64,000 nucleotides of DNA from CAIWHR01 sp963823215 (GTDB taxonomy: Bacteria > Pseudomonadota > Gammaproteobacteria > Burkholderiales > Casimicrobiaceae). Made by a program: the position numbers and the translations under genes. The stretch covers positions 124,001 to 188,000 of the forward strand of contig CAWGKT010000012.1 of the NCBI GenBank assembly GCA_963823215.1, in the 5' to 3' direction. Within the stretch, counting starts at the first letter, position 1, and each line of letters begins with the position of its first letter. The notes beneath the pieces are model-generated. The model ran no database searches, was not told where the DNA came from, and saw only the letters and a program-made list of their open reading frames with translations. Shown here one piece after another: positions 9,523-17,544 of the stretch.

Positions 9523-12500
9523 ATGACCGAACGCTCGTATGTGCTGGATGGCAACGAAGCCGCCGCCCGCATCGCCCATCTCACCAGCGAGGTGATCGCC
9601 ATCTACCCGATCACGCCGTCGTCGACGATGGGGGAGCTCGCCGACGAATGGTCGGCCAAGGGCAGGAAGAACATCTGGGGCATGGTGCCGGAAGTCATCG
9701 AGATGCAGAGCGAAGCCGGCGCCGCGGGCGCAGTGCACGGTTCGCTGCAGGCCGGCGCGATGACGACCACGTTCACCGCGTCGCAGGGCCTGCTGCTGAT
9801 GCTGCCCAACATGTTCAAGATCGCCGGCGAGCTGACGCCGACGGTGTTCCACATCGCCGCGCGCACGCTGGCCACGCACGCGCTGTCGATCTTCGGCGAC
9901 CACAGCGACGTGATGGCGGCACGCACCACCGGCTTCGCGCTGCTGGCGTCCAGCCAGCGTGCAGGAGGCGCAGGACATGGCGATGATCGCGCACATGGCG
10001 ACGCTGAAGGCGCGGGTGCCGTTCCTGCACTTCTTCGACGGCTTTCGCACCAGCCACGAAGTGAACAAGATCGAGCTGCTGTTCGAGGAGGACGTGCGTT
10101 CGCTGATCGACGACGATCTGGTCGGTGGCGCACCGCAGCCGCGCGCTCAACCCCGACAGCCCGGTGCTGCGCGGCACGGCGCAGAACCCCGACGTCTTCT
10201 TCCAGGCGCGCGAGGCCTGCAACCCTGTTCTACGACGGCAGTGCCGGGCATCGTGCAGCAGTCGATGGACCGTTTCGCGACGCTCGACCGGCCGCCGCTA
10301 CAGCCTGTTCGAGTACAGCGGCGCCCCCGACGCCGAGCGCGTGCTCGTGCAGATGGGCTCCGGTGTCGGCGCCTCGCGCGAGGCGGTGGCCAAGCTCGTG
10401 GCCGCCGGCGAGAAGGTCGGTCTCGTCACCGTGCGCCTGTACCGGCCGTTCGACACGCAGGCCTTCGTCGAGGCGCTGCCGAAGACCGTGCGCTCGATCG
10501 CCGTGCTCGACCGCACCAAGGAGCCGGGCGCCATCGGCGAGCCGCTGTACCAGGACGTCGTCACCGCCCTGGTCGAGGCCTGGCCCGAAGGCACGCCGGC
10601 GCCGCGCGTCATCGGCGGCCGCTACGGCCTGTCGTCCAAGGAATACACGCCGGCCATGGCCAAGGCCGCGCTCGACGAACTGCGGGCACCGCAACCGAAG
10701 CGGCACTTCACCGTCGGCATCGTCGACGACGTCACTCACCTGTCGCTGAAGTGGGACCCCTCCTTCGACACCGAGGCCGAGGGCGTCACGCGGGCCGTGT
10801 TCTACGGCCTGGGCGCCGACGGCACGGTGGGCGCCACCAAGAACACGGTCAAGATCATCGGCGAGAACACGACGCTGCACGCCCAGGGCTACTTCGTCTA
10901 CGACAGCAAGAAGTCGGGCGCGATCACGGTGTCGCACCTGCGCTTCGGCCCGAAGCCGATCGAGTCGACCTACCTGATCGACCGGGCCGATTTCATCGCC
11001 TGCCATCAGTTCGAATTCATGGAAAAGCTCGACGTGCTGGCGCTCGCCCGCCCGGGCGCGACCTTCCTGCTGAACAGCCCCTACGGCCCCGACGAGGTTT
11101 GGGACAAGCTGCCGCGCGAAGCGCAGGAAACCATCCTTGCGAAAAAGCTCAAGTTCTACGTCGTCGACGCGCTCGCCGTGGCGCAGAAGGCGGGCCTCGC
11201 CGGACGCATCAACACCGTGACGCAGGCATGCTTTTTCGCGATCTCGGGCATCCTGCCGCGCGAGGAAGCGATCGCGAAGATCAAGGACTCGATCCGCAAG
11301 ACCTACGGCAAGCGCGGCGAGAGCGTGCTCACCCGCAACTTCGCCGCGGTCGATGCCTCGCTGGCGGCGCTCTCCGAGGTGGCGCTGCCCGGCCGTGCCG
11401 ACTCGCGGCTGGCGCGCCGGCCGGCGGTCGCCCGCGCGGCGCCCGATTTCGTGCAGCGCGTGACCGCGATGATGCTCGACGGCAAGGGCGACCTGCTGCC
11501 GGTGTCGGCAATGCCGATCGATGGCACCTTCCCGACCGGCACCACGCAGTGGGAAAAACGCAGCATCGCGCAGGAGATCCCGATCTGGGACGAGACGATC
11601 TGCACGCAGTGCGCGATCTGCCCGCTGATGTGTCCGCACGCGGCGATCCGCATGAACGTCTTCACCGCCGAGGAGATGAAGCGCGCGCCGGCGGGCTTCA
11701 AGGCCGTGCCCTGGGCGCGCAAGGACGGCGGCGCGCTGGACGGCATGATGTACAGCCTGCAGGTTGCCCCCGACGACTGTACCGGCTGCGGCATCTGCGT
11801 CGACGTCTGCCCGACGCGCAGCAAGACCGAGGTCAAGCACAAGGCGATCAACATGGCGCCCAAGCTCGATCACCTCGCCGCCGAGCGCGTGAACTACGAC
11901 TTCTACCTCAGCCTGCCCGAGGTGCGCCCGCCGATGGACAGCATCGACGGCTTGCGCGGGTCGCAGTTGCGTCAGCCGTTGTTCGAGTACTCGGGCGCGT
12001 GCTCGGGCTGCGGCGAGACGCCGTACCTCAAGCTGCTGTCGCAACTTTACGGCGACCACCTAATAATGGCCAATGCCACCGGCTGCTCGTCGATCTACGG
12101 CGGCAACCTGCCGTCCACACCGTGGTCGCAGAACGCCGCCGGCCAGGGCCCGACCTGGGCCAACAGCCTGTTCGAGGACAACGCGGAATTCGGCCTCGGC
12201 ATGCGGCTGGCGCTCGATGCGCAGCGGGATCTGGCGCACATGCTGGTGCGCGAGCTGCGCGCGCAGATCGGCGACCCGTTGGCCACGGAACTGGTCGAGG
12301 CGCCCCAGGACAACGACGAACAGATCCGGCTGCAGCGCGAACGTGTCAAGCGGCTGAAGGCGATCCTGACCTCGCTCCAGTCCCCCGAATCCGGGCGACT
12401 GCTGGCGGTGGCCGACAGCCTGATCGTGCGCAGCGTGTGGATCATCGGCGGCGACGGCTGGGCCTACGACATCGGCTACGGCGGCCTCGACCACGTGCTG

Positions 12501-13188
12501 GCCTCGGGCCGCAACGTCAACATCCTGGTGCTCGACACCGAGGTCTACAGCAACACCGGCGGCCAGGCTTCGAAGTCCACGCAGCGCGGGGCGGTGGCCA
12601 AGTTCGCGGCCGCCGGCAAGGCGTCGGGCAAGAAGGACCTCGGCATGATCGCCATGGCGTACGGCAACGTCTACGTGGCGCAGGTGGCGATGGGCGCCAA
12701 CCCGGTGCAGACGGTGCGCACGTTCCAGGAGGCGGCAGCGTGGGACGGCCCGTCGCTGATCATCGCCTACAGCCACTGCATCGCCCACGGCATCGACATG
12801 ACCACCGGCATGAGTCACCAACGCGACTCTGGTCAAGAGCGGCTACCTCACGCTGTACCACTACGATCCGCGCCTGGGCATGGGCGGCGCCGACCAGCCG
12901 CTGAAACTCGATTCGCGCAAGCCGACGCTGCAGCTCGAGCAGATTGCGATGAAGGAGGGGCGCTATGCGATGCTCGCCCAGTCCGACCCCGCCCGATCGA
13001 AGCAGCTGATGCAATCCGCGCAGCACGACGCCAACGCGCGCTGGCAGCTCTACGAGCAGCTGGCCGGCGTGCGTCGCGTGGTGAGCGAGGACGGCCGTGC
13101 CGACACCGCCGCCGCTGCGCCGGCGACACCCGCCGCGGCCGGCGACAACAAACCCGCCGCGACACCTGCGCAGGAGTCAACATCATGA
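9523..13188 (+). CDS. nifJ: Pyruvate:ferredoxin (flavodoxin) oxidoreductase (frame-broken)
   Basis: A single-chain enzyme of about 1,220 residues that oxidises pyruvate to acetyl-CoA and CO2 and reduces ferredoxin. Domains in order: the pyrimidine-binding domain (EVIAIYPITPSSTMGE), the CoA-binding region, the gamma domain (FYGLGADGTVGATKNT), a two-cluster ferredoxin domain (CTQCAICPLMCP and CTGCGICVDVCP), and the TPP domain (YSGACSGCGETPY, GDGWAYDIGYGGLDH, TEVYSNTGGQ). A Pro/Ala-rich tail ends the protein. Extra single bases occur near 9957, 10128, 10228, 10238, 10287 and 12830; the 2.5 kb between 10290 and 12825 is clean. It overlaps the next gene by four bases (ATGA). Confidence 0.9.
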
Positions 13189-14192
13189 GCGTCGATCTTC
13201 GCACCCGTTACCTCGGCCTCGAGCTGAAGCATCCGATCGTGGCGTCGGCCTCGCCGCTGACGAGCTCGATCGACAGCCTGAAGCGCCTGGAGGCCGCCGG
13301 CGTGGCGGCCGTCGTGCTGCCGTCGTTGTTCGAGGAGCAGATCGATCATGACGAGATGGCCGCGCACAATCTGATGATGTACGGCGCCGAGCTGTCGCCG
13401 GAGGCGCACGGCTTCTTCCCGGAGATGCAGAACTACCGTACGGGGCCTGACCAGTACCTGAAGCTGATTGCCGACGCCAAGCAGGCGCTTGCGGTGCCGG
13501 TGATCGCCAGCCTCAACGGCCACACTCCTGGCGGCTGGACCACCATCGCACGCCAGCTCCAGGACGCCGGTGCCGACGCGATCGAGTTGAACGTTTATTT
13601 CCTGGCTGCCAGCGTGGACGACACCAGTGCCGATGTCGAACAGCGCTACGTCGATCTCGTGGGGTCGGTAACGCAGCAGGTGAGCATCCCGGTGGCCGTC
13701 AAGGTGGCGCCCTATTTCAGCGCGATGGCCAACATGGCGGCGCGCCTGACCAGGGCCGGCGCATCGGGACTGGTGCTGTTCAACCGCTTCCTGCAGCCTG
13801 ACATCGTGCTCGAAGACCTCGAGGTGTCACCGCACCTGGTGTTGTCGACCTCCGATGAGTTGCGCCTGGCGCTGCGCTGGATCGCGATCCTGCGCGGCCG
13901 TGTCGACGCCAGCCTGGCGGCCACCGGCGGCGCGCACACGCCCGACGACGTGCTCAAGCTGCTGCTGGCCGGTGCCGATTGCGTGATGCTGGCCAGCAGT
14001 CTGCTCATCAAGGGCCCGGGCCACGTCGACACCCTGGTGCGCGGCGTGCAGGCGTGGATGGCCGAACGCGACTACACTTCGGTGGCACAGATGAAAGGCT
14101 CGCTGTCGCAGCAGTCGTGCCCCGACCCCGGCGCCTTCGAACGCGCCAATTACATGAAGGCGCTGCAGACCTACTCGAGCGAGTTCGCCTAG
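13185..14192 (+). CDS. Dihydroorotate dehydrogenase-like flavoprotein in the por operon
   Basis: 335 residues with the FMN-binding TIM barrel of the PyrD family: YLGLELKHPIVASASPLT at the start, VPVIASLNG, AIELNVYF, PVAVKVAPYF, GLVLFNRF and GADCVMLASSLL. The central strands and the phosphate-binding region look intact. It is not near pyrimidine genes. It is instead translationally coupled to the pyruvate:ferredoxin oxidoreductase (ATGA overlap) and followed by a ferredoxin. A role in electron transfer or in an uncharacterised ferredoxin-linked reaction is therefore more likely than pyrimidine synthesis. The reading frame is unbroken, unlike its upstream neighbours. Confidence 0.8.
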   Translation: MSVDLRTRYLGLELKHPIVASASPLTSSIDSLKRLEAAGVAAVVLPSLFEEQIDHDEMAAHNLMMYGAELSPEAHGFFPEMQNYRTGPDQYLKLIADAKQALAVPVIASLNGHTPGGWTTIARQLQDAGADAIELNVYFLAASVDDTSADVEQRYVDLVGSVTQQVSIPVAVKVAPYFSAMANMAARLTRAGASGLVLFNRFLQPDIVLEDLEVSPHLVLSTSDELRLALRWIAILRGRVDASLAATGGAHTPDDVLKLLLAGADCVMLASSLLIKGPGHVDTLVRGVQAWMAERDYTSVAQMKGSLSQQSCPDPGAFERANYMKALQTYSSEFA

Positions 14193-14247
14193 CAGCCCGC
14201 AGCAAGCCCTTCGCACCAGACTTGACGACGACGAAAAGGAGACCCGA

Positions 14248-14493
14248 ATGGCACTGATCATCAACGAGGACTGCACCGCATGCGACGCGTGCGTGGAGCC
14301 GTGCCCCAACAAGGCCATCACGGCCGGTTCGCCGATCTACGTGATCGATCCGGCGAAGTGCACCGAATGCGCTGGCGCGCATGATGAGCCGCAGTGCGTC
14401 ACCGTGTGTCCGGCGGACTGCATCATTCCCGACCCCAATCACCAGGAGTCGCGCGAAGAGCTGCTGGCGAAGTACGCGAGCCTGCACGGGTGA
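14248..14493 (+). CDS. YfhL-family 2x[4Fe-4S] ferredoxin
   Basis: 81 residues. The first cluster motif is CTACDACVEPCP. The second is CTECAGAHDEPQCVTVCP, with the enlarged spacing between the second and third cysteines typical of Allochromatium/YfhL-type dicluster ferredoxins, which have very low potentials. A strong ribosome site (AAGGAG) lies 8 bases before the ATG. As the last gene of the nfn-rubrerythrin-por cluster it is the obvious electron acceptor for the pyruvate oxidoreductase and donor for the transhydrogenase. Confidence 0.92.
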   Translation: MALIINEDCTACDACVEPCPNKAITAGSPIYVIDPAKCTECAGAHDEPQCVTVCPADCIIPDPNHQESREELLAKYASLHG

Positions 14494-14687
14494 GCCGAAC
14501 TGCCCCCACGCGCAATGGGGCGCAACTGTTGAAGGCGCGAGCCTGCACATTCGAGCAGCTCCTCGCGGGAGCGTTGACGCAGCGGGAAGGGCATTTTCAA
14601 GATGCCTGAATTTCGCGCCGACCGGCACGAGAGGGTTTGACCCGCTGCGGGTGGGCCAGGCTGCCGGAGGTCCGGTTGCGCGAGCGG

Positions 14688-15227
14688 TCAGGCCTCGATA
14701 TGCAGTGCCTCGCTCGGCACCGCGCGCGCCCTCGGGCCGAAGCTCGAGATATGGGTCAGTGTGACGTTGTGATGCGCAATCACCTGGCGCGGACTCACGT
14801 GCTCGTTGCCTTCCGTCGTGTGCCCGTCTGCCACCAGGATGACAGGGTAGCCGAGCGCGAGTGCCCTGCGCGTGGTCGTGTCCACACAAAACTCGGTATG
14901 CATCCCGCAGATGATCAGATCGGTTATGCCGCACGCCTTGAGCGTGGCTTCGAGGTCCGTGCGCAGAAACGAGTCTGGCGTGGTCTTCCTGATGCGAAGG
15001 TCGGACGGTTCCGCCTGCAATCCGTGAGCGAGCTGCCAGGCGCGAGTGCCAAACGCCAGATAGCCGGTCTGCGACTCGTGCTGAATGAAGATCACCGGGA
15101 CGCCTGCCGCGCGGGCCTTGGCCGAAACCCGATTGATCCGGCTGATGACCTGCGCCGATTCGAAGGCCTGATGGTCGCCTTCGCACAAGCCTTGCTGAAC
15201 GTCGATGACGAGAAGCGCTGTCTTCAT
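14688..15227 (-). CDS. Isochorismatase-fold cysteine hydrolase
   Basis: 179 residues starting TALLVIDVQQGLCEGD. The family catalytic triad is visible: Asp in VIDVQQ, Lys in RIRKTTPDSF and Cys in CGMHTEFCVDTT. This is the nicotinamidase/isochorismatase/N-carbamoyl hydrolase fold; residues near the active site do not single out a substrate. It is cytosolic, with no signal peptide. I started at 15227 because this is the family start (MKTALLVID); the frame is open further upstream. It faces the ferredoxin gene convergently across a 194-bp gap that holds nothing I recognise. Confidence 0.85.
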   Translation of the reverse strand: MKTALLVIDVQQGLCEGDHQAFESAQVISRINRVSAKARAAGVPVIFIQHESQTGYLAFGTRAWQLAHGLQAEPSDLRIRKTTPDSFLRTDLEATLKACGITDLIICGMHTEFCVDTTTRRALALGYPVILVADGHTTEGNEHVSPRQVIAHHNVTLTHISSFGPRARAVPSEALHIEA

Positions 15228-15321
15228 GGCGAGCAATGTGGATCGAGGGCTGTTTGGCGCAGCAGGGGGGAAGTCGGCCATGACTTGCCGTGCTTTTGGC
15301 AATGTGCGCGAGCCGGCGCGG

Positions 15322-16684
15322 TCACCGCGACGACGTCTGCCACACGAGCCGCGCCTCAAAGCCGTTGCGACGTCCTTCCGGCGGACTGACCAGCACGAGC
15401 TTCGCACCCATGCGTCTGGCCAGCGTATCGACGATTGAGAGGCCGAGGCCGGCGCCGCTCGCCGCGGCCCCCGGCCCGCGAGCGAAGCGCTTCACCAGCG
15501 ACGGGAGCTCCGCCGGAACAACGCCGGGGCCATCGTCGATCACCGCCAGCGATGCCACCCCGCGTGCTTCGGCGCAAGTGACCCGGATGAAGGAACCACC
15601 TTCGCCGTGGACAAGGGCATTTTCCACGAGATTGCGCAGCGCTAGTCCGATCGCGTCCAGATCGCCGCGCACGCGCACGGATGCCGCCTGCGCGACAATG
15701 CTTCGCCCTCGCAATCGGGGATTCCGGCTGAACTCGTCGACCGTCAAGCCGGATGACCCGCGACAAGTCGACCCAATCGTCGGCCAATGCCTGTGCGCCA
15801 TCGGCACGTGCCAGCGCGAGCAGCCGTTCGGCAAGGCGCGCCAGGCGGGAAAGTGCGGCGACCAGCGCGCCGGCCGGTTCCTGCAACGCGGTTTCTTCCG
15901 CCCGCGCGGCCAGCAGTTGCGCCTGCGCCAGCGCTGCCGCGATGGGGGTGCGCAACTCGTGCGCGCTGTTGTACGTGAAGCTGCGCTCGGCCTCGAACGC
16001 GGCGGCGAGCCGCGCGAGCAGGTGGTTCGTGGCCTCGACCGCCGGTCGCATTTCGGTCACCACGCCATCGAGCGGGAGCAGTCCAAGCGCCTGGGGATCC
16101 TGGCGCGAGACCGCGTTGGCGGTGCGCCGGACCTGCTGCACAAGCGAGTGCGAGGCACGAAACAGGATGAACACCGCGAACGCAAGCAGCGCCGCCAGCG
16201 GCACGGTCAGCCACGCCAGCGACTTCACCAGCGCGTCGCGCCGTTCGGCCAGCGGATCCGCAAGCTGGAGGAAATGCCCGTGCTCGCGGTCCTCGAGCGT
16301 CAGCACGCGCCACGCGTGGACATCGACGAAGCCCGGCTCCAGCGAAATGCCGAGCAGCTCGGGCGGGGCATTGCTCGAGCGCATGAGCATCTGCCCGGAC
16401 CGGTCACGAACCTGATACACGAGCCGCTCGTGGGGCGGAGTCGCATGTGGCGGCATCGTGGTTTCGCCGAGCAGGGCGGCCGTTACCAGCGGATCGTCGA
16501 TGTGCCTGACCAAAGTCATCAGGATCATCCCGCTCTCCTGCAGCTCATCGTCCGATTTCTCGTCGATCAGGTGCTTCAGCACAACCCCGCTGCCAAGGAC
16601 TCCCGTGAGCCAGAGCACGGTGAGGCCGACTAGCAGGCTGCGCGTCAGCCGCTCCGTCACCGAGCCGGGTCGCCGGAAGGCCAT
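15322..16684 (-). CDS. Two-component sensor histidine kinase (one frame break)
   Basis: About 453 residues after repair. An N-terminal transmembrane helix (about 15-35), a periplasmic domain and a second helix (about 165-185) precede a HAMP-like linker. The dimerisation histidine lies in YNSAHELRTPIAAA. The ATPase domain has the N-box NLVENALVHGEGG, the G1 box VIDDGPGV and GLGLSIVDTLARRMG. An extra base near 15752 splits the gene between RVIRL and TVDEFS. It overlaps the response regulator stop by one base (TGATG), so the pair is co-transcribed. Overall it resembles the QseC/PmrB group; the signal is unknown. Confidence 0.85.
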
Positions 16685-17364
16685 CAGCCCGCCTCCGGCA
16701 CAGCGTGCCCGGCGGCACCCCACCGGTAGCCGAAGCCGCGCACGGTCCGGATCGCGTCGCGGCCCAGCTTGCGCCGCAGCCGCGAAACGTAGACCTCCAC
16801 CACGTTGCTGCCCACGTCGTCGTCGAGCGTGTAGATCGAATTCTCCAGCTGCTGCCGGCTCAGCACGCGGTGCGGGTTCTGCGCGAGCTCGACGACGAGC
16901 GCGTATTCGTGCGCCGTGAGCTCGACCGGAGTGCCCGCGAGCCGCACCTCGCGTGCGGCAAGGTCCACGGTGAGCGCGCCCTGCTCGATCTTCGGCGAAC
17001 TTCGGCCCGAGCGCCGTCGCGCCAGCGCACGAACGCGCGCCGCCAGCTCGGACAGGTCGAACGGCTTGACGAGATAGTCGTCGGCACCCGCGTCGAGTCC
17101 GCGCACGCGATCCGACAGCCGGTCCCGTGCCGTGAAGATGAGCACCGCGGGCGACTCCGCCTGTCGCGAAAATAGCGGCAGCAGCGAGAGTCCGTCGCCG
17201 TCCGGCAGTCCGAGATCGAGCGCGATCACCGCGTAATCCCCGGGAAGGCACGCACGCGCGGCCTTCAGGCTTGCGACCCAATCGACGGCGTACGATTCCC
17301 GCGCCAGGTAGTCCCGAACCGCAGCTCCGAGGGTCGGGTCGTCTTCCACGACCAGAATTCGCAT
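16684..17364 (-). CDS. OmpR/PhoB-family response regulator
   Basis: 226 residues. The receiver domain holds the acidic pair (VVEDD), the phosphoacceptor Asp in ALDLGLPDGDG, the Thr in FTARD and the Lys in LVKPFD. The C-terminal winged helix ends SNVVEVYVSRLRRKLG...TVRGFGYRW. It is closest in style to QseB/PmrA/TctD regulators. The start at 17364 (MRILVVEDD) is the family start; an upstream open frame was ignored. The gene is divergent from the seven-haem cytochrome gene. A tandem GTTCAG repeat in the shared region is a plausible binding site for it. Confidence 0.92.
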   Translation of the reverse strand: MRILVVEDDPTLGAAVRDYLARESYAVDWVASLKAARACLPGDYAVIALDLGLPDGDGLSLLPLFSRQAESPAVLIFTARDRLSDRVRGLDAGADDYLVKPFDLSELAARVRALARRRSGRSSPKIEQGALTVDLAAREVRLAGTPVELTAHEYALVVELAQNPHRVLSRQQLENSIYTLDDDVGSNVVEVYVSRLRRKLGRDAIRTVRGFGYRWGAAGHAVPEAG

Positions 17365-17486
17365 CCGCGTAGCGTACGACAATCGGCACCAGGCGGCAAA
17401 GCACGCTTCTGCGCGCATCGCGTCACGAGCGCACCGGTAACCGGCACCGAAGCCGTCGCGCAAGGTGCGGCGACCATCCAGCTTTC

Positions 17487-17503
17487 GTTCAGGCTCTGTT
17501 CAG
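17487..17503. promoter_or_regulatory. Tandem GTTCAG direct repeat, candidate response-regulator operator
   Basis: GTTCAG (17487-17492), five bases, then GTTCAG (17498-17503). The half-sites repeat every 11 bp in the same orientation, the spacing OmpR-family regulators of the PmrA/QseB type use for head-to-tail dimers. It lies in the 180-bp region between the response regulator and the divergent cytochrome gene, 42 bp before the cytochrome ATG. Binding is inferred from geometry. Confidence 0.5.
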
Positions 17504-17544
17504 ATTTCGGGGGTAGGGTCGGTAGCGGACCTGGGGGGTTGCAG

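Noticed and set aside
10230..12059. 609-codon minus-strand open frame opposite the pyruvate oxidoreductase
   Set aside because: Antisense shadow; the + strand carries clear TPP and Fe-S motifs.
6968..12840. Programmed frameshifting or pseudogenes in the nfn-por genes
   Set aside because: No slippery sites; breaks are always one extra base and all domains remain intact after repair.
17539..17544. TTG two codons before the cytochrome ATG as the start
   Set aside because: The ATG at 17545 has the better-spaced G-rich ribosome site.
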